Part shown: positions 1-9,416 of the stretch, piece after piece
Position numbering within the stretch: the stretch's first letter is position 1
Layout: the number at the start of each line of letters is the position of its first letter
From: Rugamonas rivuli
GTDB taxonomy: Bacteria > Pseudomonadota > Gammaproteobacteria > Burkholderiales > Burkholderiaceae_D
Direction of reading: 5' to 3'
DNA: 64,000 bases
NCBI RefSeq assembly: GCF_009380165.1
Contig: NZ_WHUF01000002.1
Span: forward strand, 1,090,394-1,154,393
Notes under the pieces: generated by a model
What the model was told of the DNA's origin: nothing
What the model saw: the letters and a program-made list of their open reading frames with translations, nothing else
The model's database searches: none
Translations under genes and position numbers: made by a program

Positions 1-1
1 C

Positions 2-859
2 ACGAACGATAGGGTCTATCTGCTGGCCAACGTCGATACGAAGAGTTCGCCCCCGATCACACAGACGCTGACCTATGTGTACAGCTTCGACGCCCAAGGC
101 ATCCAGCTCGCCAGGCGCCGGTTGGTCAGTCCGGCACGCAGCCAGTATGGCTATGCGATGGACGTGACCGCAGACGGCATCAAGGTCGCGGGCTATCTGA
201 AAAACGAGGATCAGGATTTTGAGTACTACTCGGTCTATACGACTGTGCTCAATCTGGCGCTGCAAGTACAGGGGGAGCCGGTGATACGCAAGACCGGCGC
301 CTATCTGTCCGGCAGCGGTTCCCGCGTTGTTGGCGACAGCCTGTATGCCGCCGGAGTGTTCGCACCCGCCAAGATAGCCAAGGATCAGGTGATTGACGAC
401 TTCGCGGCATCGCGGATACGGCTGGCAGGCGGCTATGCGTGGAGCGTGCACCCGCAGTTGGGCGCGCGCCCGGCCGTGAGTGCCGGTGTGGCAGCAGACG
501 GTACCATCCATGTGCTGCGCAACGAAGGCCGAAGCACAACGCTGTTGACCGTGCCGCCTGACGGCAAGCCGCTGCCACCGCGCACCTACTCAAGCCGCTA
601 TTGCGACACCCGTGCGATCGCCGGGTATGGCAAAGGTTTGATTGCGTTGCGCGAAACTTGTGACGACAACGCCCGGAGGGCAACAACGGCGTTGCTGGAA
701 ATCGATCCTGCCAGCGGCAAGGAAACAGAATTGAAATGGGTAGACGATCAGGTTGTCGGGGTCGCGACCTCTGGACGGCTATGGTCGGCGATCGCGAAGA
801 ATCCGGCTGGCAAGTTGTTTTTTTATTCCTCCGAAAAAGGATTTTTGTATGCGCAATAA
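2..859 (+). CDS. Hypothetical protein, 5' end cut by window edge
   Basis: The reading frame is open from the window edge to a TAA at 857-859, so the true start lies outside. The first in-frame start-like codon here is a GTG at 77, but the residues before it read as normal coding sequence. About 285 residues are visible. They are rich in short beta-type stretches (Gly-, Val- and Thr-rich, with repeated turns such as D-G-K and D-P-A-S-G-K), which suggests a beta-propeller or similar all-beta fold. No catalytic motif is recognised. The 3' end overlaps the next gene by 11 bp, so the two are probably co-transcribed. Function unknown. Confidence 0.6.
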   Translation, partial: TNDRVYLLANVDTKSSPPITQTLTYVYSFDAQGIQLARRRLVSPARSQYGYAMDVTADGIKVAGYLKNEDQDFEYYSVYTTVLNLALQVQGEPVIRKTGAYLSGSGSRVVGDSLYAAGVFAPAKIAKDQVIDDFAASRIRLAGGYAWSVHPQLGARPAVSAGVAADGTIHVLRNEGRSTTLLTVPPDGKPLPPRTYSSRYCDTRAIAGYGKGLIALRETCDDNARRATTALLEIDPASGKETELKWVDDQVVGVATSGRLWSAIAKNPAGKLFFYSSEKGFLYAQ

Positions 860-1301
860 AGTCATGTTCGCGGCACTGCTGCTGTGTTCCAGCCTGGGCC
901 AGGCCTTCGATGGTGCGCCGTCGTTCAGCACCAAGCGCGCCGGCGTCGAGCACACGCTCAAGCTCAGCCGGTGGAAGGTCAACGCCAAGGGCGTGCCTTC
1001 GTTCGACTATGTCTATGAACAGCAGGCCGGCGCCTGCAGGTTCAAAGTGGCGGGCCATGCGATAGCCGGCTTCGACGAGTCGGGCGGCGAGGTGGTGCTG
1101 GATGTCTTCAATCCCGAAGACGGCAAAGGCAAGGCCATGCCGCAGATCCTGGTGTTCTACGACGAAGCAGTCACGATGGTCTTGCCGCTGAAGGGCGCAG
1201 TGCGGGAGGTGTCTTTCGACGACGAGCTGAGCGACGCGCAACTGCGCAGCAGCTGCGGCAAGAAGGCGAACGCCAAGCTGTCCGTCATGTTCCGTCAATA
1301 A
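849..1301 (+). CDS. Small exported hypothetical protein
   Basis: 150 residues starting at ATG 849, chosen because AAGGA at 837-841 is well spaced and a signal peptide follows (MRNK, then a hydrophobic run ending near SLGQAFD). An in-frame codon at 753 would place the start deep inside the upstream gene. The mature part has two cysteines (in the ACRF and SSCGK contexts), which could form a disulphide in the periplasm. It overlaps the end of the upstream gene by 11 bp. I do not recognise the family. Confidence 0.65.
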   Translation: MRNKVMFAALLLCSSLGQAFDGAPSFSTKRAGVEHTLKLSRWKVNAKGVPSFDYVYEQQAGACRFKVAGHAIAGFDESGGEVVLDVFNPEDGKGKAMPQILVFYDEAVTMVLPLKGAVREVSFDDELSDAQLRSSCGKKANAKLSVMFRQ

Positions 1302-1326
1302 GCGCGGGATAGCGCATGCCGGGCGC

Positions 1327-1731
1327 TCAGCCGTCGATGCCGGCCAGCAGCTTGCGCACGGCGCCGTGGGCCATGACGATGTCCGTGCCGTCGTGCAGCA
1401 GCGTGTTGTACTTGGCGCGGAATTCGGCATCGCCGCTTTCGGACGGGCCGATCAGCGCTTCGATCGCCTTGCGGAAGGTGCGGGCTTCGGCCAGGGTGAC
1501 GGGCTCCGGTTCGTCGAGGCGCTCATCCATCTGCGCCATCAGGCCGGACAGCTTTTGCAGCCAGGCGAAATGCGGATGGTTGGCGACCAGCTGCAAATGT
1601 TCCAGCGGACTGCCGACCGCGCCGAAGTATTGGGTTTCCACGTGGATCAGCTGCTTGTGCAGGTCGCGCAGCGCGCGCGCCAGCGCGGTCAGTTTGGCGT
1701 TGTTGGCCAGTTCGTTGTCGGCGGATGCCAT
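1327..1731 (-). CDS. Conserved hypothetical protein, helical
   Basis: 134 residues, ATG at 1731 with GGAG six bases upstream. The sequence is almost entirely amphipathic helix, with no signal peptide, membrane segment or cysteines. A helical cytoplasmic protein is likely; no enzymatic motif is visible. It is convergent with the preceding small secreted protein gene and followed by no obvious terminator. Function unknown. Confidence 0.6.
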   Translation of the reverse strand: MASADNELANNAKLTALARALRDLHKQLIHVETQYFGAVGSPLEHLQLVANHPHFAWLQKLSGLMAQMDERLDEPEPVTLAEARTFRKAIEALIGPSESGDAEFRAKYNTLLHDGTDIVMAHGAVRKLLAGIDG

Positions 1732-1811
1732 AAATTCTCCAAGGTTAAAATCCAGGTGCTAGTGTAGCGGGCCGGAGGCCGCGCGGCCATGCGCTAAAAG
1801 ATGGGGCCAAG

Positions 1812-2453
1812 TTACGCGCTGAGCGCTTTCAGCCGGTCGAGCTCGGCCAGGAAGCGGTCGCTGGCGATGGCCGGCGGCCACGGTTCCCATGCAGCGCCGC
1901 CGTAGACCGCTTGCAGCGGGTCGTCGTTCAATGGCGGCACGCTGATCTTGAGCGTGTGCAGCACTTCCTTCGCCGACCAGCCCACCACGTGCACCGCCTC
2001 GCTCGCGGCCGCCAGGCGATCGGCCATCTTGTGCGCCGCGTGTTCCTTCGGCGTCCAGCGCGGCAGGCCGTAGCGCAGGAAGACGGCGTTTTCCAGCCGC
2101 ACCGTCAAGGCCTTGAAGCCTTCGCCCAGGAACGGCTTCAACGGCGATACGCAATCGAAGCCCAGCAATCCTTCCTCGGCATCGTGCAGCAGCTCGCGCA
2201 GCGCCGCCAGCGGCGCCAGTTGCAGGCCGACCGCCGTGCAAGCCGCGGCGCGCAGATGCATCACCGTCAGCGAGTGCTGCGCCACCGACAGGGGCAGCGG
2301 CCACGCCGAATGTCCGCCCCAGCGATACGTGCGGGCCAGGCCCAGCGCGAGGTCGCTGTCTTCCCAGTCGAACGGCGTCGGGTCGAGCAAGTCCAGCCGG
2401 CGCTCCGACGGCATGCGGACCCAGGCGCGGTGCTCGTGATGATCGCGACCCAT
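1812..2453 (-). CDS. HD-domain phosphohydrolase (YfbR-like)
   Basis: 213 residues from ATG 2453, preceded by AGAAGGA. The longer frame to 2540 has a basic, Cys-rich extension that does not look coding. The metal-binding HD signature is present: a His in AQHSLTV about 70 residues in, then LHDAEE some 30 residues later, and a further Asp in the MADRLAAA helix. This arrangement resembles the YfbR / 5'-nucleotidase branch of the HD superfamily, which hydrolyses nucleotides or other phosphate esters. The substrate cannot be told from sequence. Divergent from the large fusion gene at 2576. Confidence 0.75.
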   Translation of the reverse strand: MGRDHHEHRAWVRMPSERRLDLLDPTPFDWEDSDLALGLARTYRWGGHSAWPLPLSVAQHSLTVMHLRAAACTAVGLQLAPLAALRELLHDAEEGLLGFDCVSPLKPFLGEGFKALTVRLENAVFLRYGLPRWTPKEHAAHKMADRLAAASEAVHVVGWSAKEVLHTLKISVPPLNDDPLQAVYGGAAWEPWPPAIASDRFLAELDRLKALSA

Positions 2454-2575
2454 GCGGTTTTCCTTCTCTGTGGCGTAATCGACATCGTACACCCGCGGCC
2501 GCAGATTTTTTCGGCAACAGCCTGTTGATTTGCAATACACTGGGAAGATGTTGATCTGCGGATACGGATGAGTTC

Positions 2576-5500
2576 ATGGTGACACGACCTTCATACATCT
2601 ACCAGGGCGGCTCGGTGATGATGCACTCGCCGCTGCAATTGAAGAACGCCGAGATGTACGGCTTCTTCGTCAAGGGCGAGCTGTCCAATTTGCAGGCCAC
2701 GCTGGACGGCACGCTGAACCAGGTGGCCGGCCAGCGCATGCGCTTCAAGGCGATTTCGCCGTATGTGCTGCTGACCTTCACCCGCGTCAACCACGCCGAT
2801 TCTGCGGCCCCGGTCGATCATGCCAAGGGCTGGATCACCGAGATCGACATCGTCACCTGGATCATGGTCGGCGCCATGGACGACGAGGGCGAACTGGCCC
2901 ACATCTACTACTACCCCGCGCACATTTTCGTCGACGATGCGATGGCGCTGATTAACGGCCGCGAGCTGTTCGGCTATCCCAAATACCTGTGCGAGTACGA
3001 GATCCCGCAGGGCGACGCCGAACCGCTGCGCTGCTCGGTCGCGGCCAAGGGTTTCCAGCCTTTTGCGCCAGAGACGAAGATCGCCATGCACCCGCTGCTG
3101 GAGGTGAACGCGACCCTCAAGACCGGCATCGAGAAACCCATCACCAGCCTGCTCGACCTGATCGAGCAGGCGATAGAGCTGTTCCTCTCCATCCCCGACT
3201 TTTTCAACCTGGACGTGGCGGGCTGGGACGACATCATCTCGCTGCTGCGCAATCCGCGCATCGACCAGATCTTCCTCAAGCAGTTCCCCGACAGCGCCGG
3301 CCTGAAAGCCGTGTACCAGGCCATCCTCGCCGCGCCGGCCACCATCGACCGCATACACAGCGGCGCGCTGCTGGGCTATGAATACGAGTGCGTGCTGCAC
3401 GCCTTCGACAGCTTCCCGCTTCAGCAGACGCTGGGCCTGAAGCTGGGTGCGCAGGAAGCCATCCTGCCGTATAAGCTGCATTTCGACTTCACCGCGCAGC
3501 CGGGCGAGGAGTTGATCGACAACTCCTCCATCGCGCCGCAGAAGATCGCCATCCTCGGCGGCGGCGTCGGCTCGATGACGGCGGCCTGGTACCTGAGCGA
3601 CCTGCCGGGCTGGCAGAACAACTACGACATCACGGTCTACCAGCAGGGCTGGCGCCTGGGCGGCAAGGGCGCCAGCGGCCGCAATGCCAAGTACGGCCAG
3701 CGCATCGAGGAACACGGCCTGCACATCTGGTTCGGCTTCTACGCCAACGCCTTCAGGATGATCAAGGCGGCCTACGCCAGCCTGGATCGCCCACCCGGCG
3801 CACCGCTGGCGACCTGGCGCGACGCCTTCAAGCAGCACGACTACGTGGTGCTGTCGGAGCAGGTGGGCGAGCAGTGGCACAACTGGTCCATCGTGTTCCC
3901 CACGCTGCCGGGCGAACCGGGCGAGGGCGGCGAGCAGATCACGCTGTGGACCATGGCCGAAGCCATGTTCTTCTGGATTAAAAAATGGATCGACGGCCTG
4001 GATAACCTGACCCGCGCGATGAACCTGCCGCCGCATCCGCACCACACCGGCATCGTCCCGGATTGGCTGTACCACCTGGCCGAAGGCGTGACGTCGTCGG
4101 CGCACGAACTGCTGGACGACATGTCGCTGCTGGGCAGCGCCTTGTACGGCATGCTGGCCAATATGTCGCCCGACGTCGGCAAGCACACCGAAGGCCAGCA
4201 CCTGGCGCTGGCCGGCGCGCTGGTGGGCGTGCGCGGCAAGCTGCATGCGCGCTACCGCGCCCTGGTCGACAGCGGCGAGGGCGACGCCAGCGACGATATC
4301 CGTCGCCTGTTCATCTGCCTGGACCTTGGCGTGACGGTGATGAAGGGCGTGTTCGAGGACGGCGTGATCCGCAACGGCTTCGACGCCATCAACGATATCG
4401 ACTTCAAGGACTGGCTGCGCAAGCACGGCGGCGACGAGGTGCTGAGCGTGGACTCGGCGCCGGTGCGCGGCTTCTACGACTTGGTGTTCGCCTACGAGGG
4501 GGGCGATTTCGACAAGCCGAACATCGAAGCCGGCACGCTGCTGCGCGCGATGGCGCGCATCGGCCTGGCCTACAAGGGCGGCATCATGTTCAAGATGCAG
4601 GCGGGGATGGGCGACACGGTGTTCACGCCGCTGTACCAGGCCTTGCTGGCGCGCGGGGTCAAGTTCAAGTTCTTCCACAAGGTCGAGGAACTGGTGCCGG
4701 ACGGCCGCCAGATCGGCAGCATCCGCATGACGCAACAGGTGGCGCTAACCGGCGCGGATTACGATCCGCTGGTGGACGTGAAGGACTTGGCGTGCTGGCC
4801 CAGCACGCCGAACTACGAGCAGATCGATCCGGCGCAGGCCGCGCTGCTGCAGGCCCATGACGTCAATCTGGAATCCAGCTGGAGCGATTGGCCCAAGCTG
4901 TATCACCAGCACTTCGACAAGGAGCTGCCGGTGCTGACGCTCAAGCGCGGCGTCGATTTCGACCAGGTAGTGTTTGGCATTTCGGTCGGCTCGCTCAAGG
5001 CTGTGTGCCCGCAACTGCTGGCGCACAGCCCCGCGCTCAACACCACCTACGAGCAGGTGCAGACGGTGGCGACGCAGGCTTACCAGGTCTGGCTGAACAA
5101 GGATCTGGCGCAGATGGGCTGGGACTTTCAGCCGGACGGCCAGCAGCCGGTGCTGAGCGCGTTCAGCGAGCCTTACGACACCTGGGCGCCGATGGATCAT
5201 CTGCTGTGCCGCGAGGACTGGGCGCCGCCGCTGGCGCCGCGCAATGTGTCCTACTTCTGCAGCGCGCTGCCGGTGAGCAGCTATCCGCCGGTGAGCGACA
5301 CCGGCTTCCCGGCGCGCATGGCGGCGCTGGCGAAGCAGGGCGCCATCGGTCAACTGAGCGGGCAGATTGCCGCGCTATGGCCGGCGGCGGGACCGGCCGG
5401 CGCGTTCCCGTGGCAATGGCTGGTCGATGGCAGCGAGGCCACCGGCGTGGCGCGCTTCGACAGCCAGTACTGGCGCGCCAATGTCGATCCGTCGGAACGG

Positions 5501-5701
5501 TATGTGATGTCGGTGGTGAACAGCACCAAGTACCGTCTGCAAACCGACCAATCGGGCTACGCCAATCTGTACCTGACGGGCGACTGGATCAGGACCGGCT
5601 TGAACGCCGGCTGCGTGGAGGCGGCGGTGATGGCCGGCATGCAGGCCTCGCGCGCGATCAGCGGCCACCCGGCCGTCATCGAGGGCGAGACGGACTTCTG
5701 A
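2576..5701 (+). CDS. Acetoacetate decarboxylase-like / FAD oxidoreductase fusion
   Basis: 1041 residues. Residues 1 to about 300 resemble the acetoacetate decarboxylase (ADC) family: a long beta-rich region with FTRVN, IFVDDAMALINGRE and FGYPKYLCEYEIP, the last resembling the ADC 'G.PK' signature. From about residue 323 a Rossmann dinucleotide-binding motif begins (KIAILGGGVGSMTAAW), followed by WRLGGKGASGRN and EEHGLHIWFGFY, as in the phytoene-desaturase / amine-oxidase class of FAD enzymes. The C-terminus has the second FAD-contact motif YLTGDWIRTGLNAGCVEAAVMAG. No signal peptide. It stands alone between divergent and convergent neighbours. ATG 2576 is preceded by GGATGAG; an ATG at 2618 is an alternative. 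The substrate is unknown, but oxidation coupled to decarboxylation or to hydrophobic ligand binding is plausible. Confidence 0.75.
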   Translation: MVTRPSYIYQGGSVMMHSPLQLKNAEMYGFFVKGELSNLQATLDGTLNQVAGQRMRFKAISPYVLLTFTRVNHADSAAPVDHAKGWITEIDIVTWIMVGAMDDEGELAHIYYYPAHIFVDDAMALINGRELFGYPKYLCEYEIPQGDAEPLRCSVAAKGFQPFAPETKIAMHPLLEVNATLKTGIEKPITSLLDLIEQAIELFLSIPDFFNLDVAGWDDIISLLRNPRIDQIFLKQFPDSAGLKAVYQAILAAPATIDRIHSGALLGYEYECVLHAFDSFPLQQTLGLKLGAQEAILPYKLHFDFTAQPGEELIDNSSIAPQKIAILGGGVGSMTAAWYLSDLPGWQNNYDITVYQQGWRLGGKGASGRNAKYGQRIEEHGLHIWFGFYANAFRMIKAAYASLDRPPGAPLATWRDAFKQHDYVVLSEQVGEQWHNWSIVFPTLPGEPGEGGEQITLWTMAEAMFFWIKKWIDGLDNLTRAMNLPPHPHHTGIVPDWLYHLAEGVTSSAHELLDDMSLLGSALYGMLANMSPDVGKHTEGQHLALAGALVGVRGKLHARYRALVDSGEGDASDDIRRLFICLDLGVTVMKGVFEDGVIRNGFDAINDIDFKDWLRKHGGDEVLSVDSAPVRGFYDLVFAYEGGDFDKPNIEAGTLLRAMARIGLAYKGGIMFKMQAGMGDTVFTPLYQALLARGVKFKFFHKVEELVPDGRQIGSIRMTQQVALTGADYDPLVDVKDLACWPSTPNYEQIDPAQAALLQAHDVNLESSWSDWPKLYHQHFDKELPVLTLKRGVDFDQVVFGISVGSLKAVCPQLLAHSPALNTTYEQVQTVATQAYQVWLNKDLAQMGWDFQPDGQQPVLSAFSEPYDTWAPMDHLLCREDWAPPLAPRNVSYFCSALPVSSYPPVSDTGFPARMAALAKQGAIGQLSGQIAALWPAAGPAGAFPWQWLVDGSEATGVARFDSQYWRANVDPSERYVMSVVNSTKYRLQTDQSGYANLYLTGDWIRTGLNAGCVEAAVMAGMQASRAISGHPAVIEGETDF

Positions 5702-5710
5702 GGCGGCGAA

Positions 5711-6370
5711 CTAGCGGCGGCGGGCCAGCGTCAGGCCGTCGCCCAGCGGCAGCATCGACAGGTCGATGCGTTCGTCGTGGTGCAGCTTGATGTTCAGCGC
5801 TTGCAGCGCGGCGGTGTCGTCGCTGTCGGCGCGTTCGGCCACGCGGCCGCTCCACAGCGTATTGTCGATGGCGATCAAGCCGCCGGGCCGCACCAGTTGC
5901 AGGCAGCGTTCGTAGTAGCCGTCGTAATTGACCTTGTCGGCGTCGATGAAGGCGAAGTCGTACAGGCCTGCCTCGCCTTCCTTGATGCGCGCGTCCAGCG
6001 TGGCCAGGGCGGGGCCCAGTTGCAGGTCGATCTTGTCGGCGACGCCGGCCTGCGCCCAGAACGGCTTGCCGATGCGGGTGTAGTCGTCGCTGATATCGCA
6101 GGCCAGGATGCGGCCCTCGGCCGGCAGCGCCAGCGCCACGCTCAACGCGCTGTAGCCGGTGAACACGCCGATCTCGATGGTGTTGCGCGCGCCGGTCAGC
6201 TTGACCAGCATGGCCATGAACTGCCCCTGCTCGGGCGAGATCTGCATGGTGGCTCGTTCATGGTCGCGGGTCGCTTCGCGCAGCGCGGCCTGCGCCGGAT
6301 GCTCGCGCAGCGAATGCGACAGCACGTAGTCGTACAGCGTATCGGTCAGGCTGAGGGTGCGGTTGGACAT
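5711..6370 (-). CDS. SAM-dependent O-methyltransferase (class I)
   Basis: 219 residues of the caffeoyl-CoA O-methyltransferase-like family. The SAM-binding motif EIGVFTGYSALSVA lies near residue 72, an acidic post-motif II (ACDISDDY) follows, and a metal-coordinating FIDADKVNYDGYY segment and IDNTLWSG complete the fold. Family members methylate catechol-type hydroxyls with a divalent cation, in the cytoplasm. ATG 6370 is preceded by AAGGAAGACC. The gene begins 11 bp after the hybrid kinase gene ends on the same strand, so they are probably one transcript. Confidence 0.88.
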   Translation of the reverse strand: MSNRTLSLTDTLYDYVLSHSLREHPAQAALREATRDHERATMQISPEQGQFMAMLVKLTGARNTIEIGVFTGYSALSVALALPAEGRILACDISDDYTRIGKPFWAQAGVADKIDLQLGPALATLDARIKEGEAGLYDFAFIDADKVNYDGYYERCLQLVRPGGLIAIDNTLWSGRVAERADSDDTAALQALNIKLHHDERIDLSMLPLGDGLTLARRR

Positions 6371-6381
6371 GCGGTCTTCCT

Positions 6382-9258
6382 TCAGATGGTGTTGGCGGGC
6401 TGCGACATGTTGACGTCGTTGCTGGCGGCGCGGCGCAGGTCGTTGCAGGCCTGGTCCAGCGCGGCCGCCACTCCGGGCAGGCGGTCGGTCACTTCGTTCA
6501 GATTGCCGGCGCTGGCCGCCGCTTCCATTTCATGGCACAGCGTGTGCAGATTGGTCGAGCTCAGATAGCCCGCGCTGCCCTTGAGCGCATGGATCGCCGC
6601 CGCCGCCGCGTTGGCGTTGCCGGCCACCACAGCGGCGCGCGCGCTCTCCAGCCGGCGCGGCGCTTCGTCGAGGAAGGCCTGGGTGATGCGCTGCATGTGC
6701 GAGTGCGACAGTCCGGCCAGCGGCATGATCTGCACGGTGGCCGGGTCGACGCGCTTCTCGACGGCCGGCGCCACGCCGAACTGCTCGTCCAGCGATTCGG
6801 CGCGGACGGCGCTCAGGCGCGCGGCGTCGGTCGGCCGCAGCGGACGGCCGCGGCTCAGGTGCTGGGCGATGGTCTTCTCGATCTGGTCGTACAGCAGGCG
6901 CTCGTCGACCGGCTTGCTGAGGAAGCCGTCCATGCCCACCGCCAGATAGCGCGCGCGGTCATGGTCGCTGGCGTTGGCGGTCAGCGCGATGATAGGGATG
7001 CCGGGATCGAGCACGCGGTAGTCTTCGCTGCCGCCGCTGCGGATCAGGCGCGCGGCCTGCTCGCCGTCCATCATCGGCATGCGGCCGTCCATCAGCACCA
7101 GGTCGTAGGCGGCGGAGCTCAGCGCATGCAGCGCCTGCAGGCCGTTTTCCACCACGCGGATGTCGTGGCCCATGTTCTCCAGCAGCGTGCTGACGATGAT
7201 CTGGTTGGTGCGCACATCCTCGGCGCACAGCACGCGCAGGCGGTAGGCGTGGTGCTCTTTGCGCGGCAGGCTGGATGGATCGACTTCAGGCGCCGCGCCC
7301 AGCGCCAGCGGCAGCGTGAAGCTGAAGGTGGAGCCGACGCCGACCCGGCTTTCGGCGGCGATCGAGCCGCCCATCAGTTCGACCAGCTCCTTGCAGATCG
7401 CCAGACCCAGGCCGGTGCCGCCGTAGCGGCGCGTGGTCGAGTGGTCGGCCTGCTCGAATTTCTGGAACAGCCGTGGCAGCGTATCGGCCGGGATGCCGGG
7501 GCCGGTGTCGGTGATGTCGAAGCTGACGCTGGTGCGGCCGTCGATGGTCAGCAGCGCCGAGGCATCGAGCCGCACTTCGCCGCGGTCGGTGAACTTGATG
7601 GCGTTGCCCAGCAGGTTGAGCAGGATCTGGCGCAGGCGGGTCGGGTCGCCGCGTACGTAGCGCGGCATGTCCAGCGCCAGGTCGCAGCGCAGCAGCAGGC
7701 TCTTGGCGTCGGCCTGGCCTTGCAGGATGCCGATGGCGTCGTCCACCAGTTCGATCAGGTCGAAGTCCACCGTCTCGATCGACAGGCGGCCGGCGTCGAT
7801 CTTGGAGAAGTCGAGGATGTCGTTGAGGATGGCCAGCAGCGATTCGCTGTTCTGCAGGCCGATGCGCAGGTATTCCTCGGTGCGGCCGCGCACCGACTGG
7901 TCGCGCATGGCGAACTTGATCATGCCGATCACGCCGGCCAGCGGGGTGCGGATGTCGTGGCTCATCGCCGACAGGAAGTCGATGCGGTGGCGGCTGACCA
8001 CTTCCGCGTGTTCCTTGGCCTCGGTCAGCTGGGCGGTGCGTTCCTGCACGCGCTGCTCCAGCGTGTTGCGCAGCAGGCGGATCTGGTCGGCCAGCGCGAA
8101 CGCCAGCAGCACGCCGTCCAGCGTGCCGCCCAGCAGCGTGAACAGCTGGGCGTTGGTGATCATGGCCGGGATCAGGCCGAGGTTGGCGGGCAGGATGAAC
8201 AGTCCCGGCACCATCAGCGCGACGAAGCCGAGCACGAAGAAACGGGCCGGATAGTAGCCGCGCCGCCAGACCACGATGCCGCTGGTGAGGGCCATCGCCA
8301 TCCAGATCGAGATGACGATGGTGGCGATGGTGTGGGCGTAGCTGAGGTAGAGGAAGCAGCTAGGCAGCGTCAGCAGCGGCAGCACGATGTTGATGCGGCT
8401 GAGTTTATGCAGCAGCGGCGAATGCTCCTTGAGCCGCAGGAAGTTGGTGTAGAACTGCGTGCTCAGCACCGGCAGCAGGAAGAAGGGCACGTAATGCCAT
8501 TGCAGGTTGTGCCAGCCGAACAGGTCGGCCGTCATGTGGAAGGTCATACCCCAGGCGATGGCGTAGCACAGCACGTACAGCGAGTAGTACAGCGATGAGT
8601 TGTCGCGGGTGATCGAGTAGATGAAGAAGTTGAACACCGTCAGCGCCAGCAGGGCGCCGATGGAGCCGATAATCAGCACGTTCTCGCGCGCCACCAGCTG
8701 CTGGTAGGCGGTGCGCGGCAGCACCGACATCACCGGCGTGCGCGCGTAGTAGGGGCTGGCGAAGCGTATCAGCACCTGGTAGCGCTGGCCTGGCTGCAGG
8801 TCGACGTCTTTACCGTAGTGCAGCAGGTAGGCGTGCGGCTGGCGGTAGCCGGTCAGCATCTGGCGCGCGCTGCCGTCGGGGCCGAACACCTGGATGTCGA
8901 CCATGTCGATCAGCGTATCGTTGGGATCGATGACCCAGGCTGGCTGGTGGCTATCGTTGCGCAGCTCGGCATACAGCCAGTAGCCGCCACCCAGCAGGTC
9001 GACCTTGGTGGCGGGCTTGAGCCCGGCCAGCAGCTTGGGCAAGCCGGTGGCGTCGACCGGAAAGGGCTGGCCTTCGTCCAGATAGAGCTTGCCGGTAGTC
9101 ATCAGATCGATACTGGCGGTATTGACGCTGATCGCGGCTGGCAGCGTCTCCGCAGCGACGGCGGGAGTAAACGCCAGTTGCCACCATGCCAGCATCGCCA
9201 GCAGCACGAGGACGGCACCACGTGGCAGACCGTAAGACATCTTGCAAGCTTTACTCAT
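6382..9258 (-). CDS. 7TMR-DISM hybrid histidine kinase with HPt
   Basis: 958 residues. Signal-peptide-like N-terminus, then a periplasmic 7TMR-DISM extracellular domain (about 40-185), seven membrane helices (about 193-395), a short coiled coil, HisKA with phospho-acceptor His434 in AMSHDIRTPL, HATPase (about 540-660; TGPGIP and [14 protein letters not shown]), one receiver domain (LMDGRMPMMDG), and a C-terminal HPt with AAIHALKGSAGY. All phosphorelay steps except the output regulator are therefore on one chain. 7TMR-DISM domains are thought to bind carbohydrate-like or small ligands; the ligand here is unknown. An alternative ATG at 9240 gives a protein shorter by six residues. The O-methyltransferase gene follows closely downstream. 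Confidence 0.9.
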   Translation of the reverse strand: MSKACKMSYGLPRGAVLVLLAMLAWWQLAFTPAVAAETLPAAISVNTASIDLMTTGKLYLDEGQPFPVDATGLPKLLAGLKPATKVDLLGGGYWLYAELRNDSHQPAWVIDPNDTLIDMVDIQVFGPDGSARQMLTGYRQPHAYLLHYGKDVDLQPGQRYQVLIRFASPYYARTPVMSVLPRTAYQQLVARENVLIIGSIGALLALTVFNFFIYSITRDNSSLYYSLYVLCYAIAWGMTFHMTADLFGWHNLQWHYVPFFLLPVLSTQFYTNFLRLKEHSPLLHKLSRINIVLPLLTLPSCFLYLSYAHTIATIVISIWMAMALTSGIVVWRRGYYPARFFVLGFVALMVPGLFILPANLGLIPAMITNAQLFTLLGGTLDGVLLAFALADQIRLLRNTLEQRVQERTAQLTEAKEHAEVVSRHRIDFLSAMSHDIRTPLAGVIGMIKFAMRDQSVRGRTEEYLRIGLQNSESLLAILNDILDFSKIDAGRLSIETVDFDLIELVDDAIGILQGQADAKSLLLRCDLALDMPRYVRGDPTRLRQILLNLLGNAIKFTDRGEVRLDASALLTIDGRTSVSFDITDTGPGIPADTLPRLFQKFEQADHSTTRRYGGTGLGLAICKELVELMGGSIAAESRVGVGSTFSFTLPLALGAAPEVDPSSLPRKEHHAYRLRVLCAEDVRTNQIIVSTLLENMGHDIRVVENGLQALHALSSAAYDLVLMDGRMPMMDGEQAARLIRSGGSEDYRVLDPGIPIIALTANASDHDRARYLAVGMDGFLSKPVDERLLYDQIEKTIAQHLSRGRPLRPTDAARLSAVRAESLDEQFGVAPAVEKRVDPATVQIMPLAGLSHSHMQRITQAFLDEAPRRLESARAAVVAGNANAAAAAIHALKGSAGYLSSTNLHTLCHEMEAAASAGNLNEVTDRLPGVAAALDQACNDLRRAASNDVNMSQPANTI

Positions 9259-9416
9259 TAGTGTTCCGATGGCCGCCGGTCTCGATTAGTGATTTTTTCC
9301 ATTTTAAACGAGAACTTATTGTTTTATTCAAAAATTGACCTATGGCACAGACCGATGCTTGGCGCGCGGCGGCCGGGGCGGGTAAGATGGCGCCTTTGCA
9401 CCACAGGAATACCGCC

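Noticed and set aside
2591..4735. Minus-strand open frame of 714 codons opposite the fusion enzyme
   Set aside because: No recognisable domain, biased composition, and the plus-strand protein is clearly coding.
9342..9416. Extended N-terminus for the LysE-family exporter
   Set aside because: The extra residues are not in the family, and GTG 9417 has a well-spaced AGGA.
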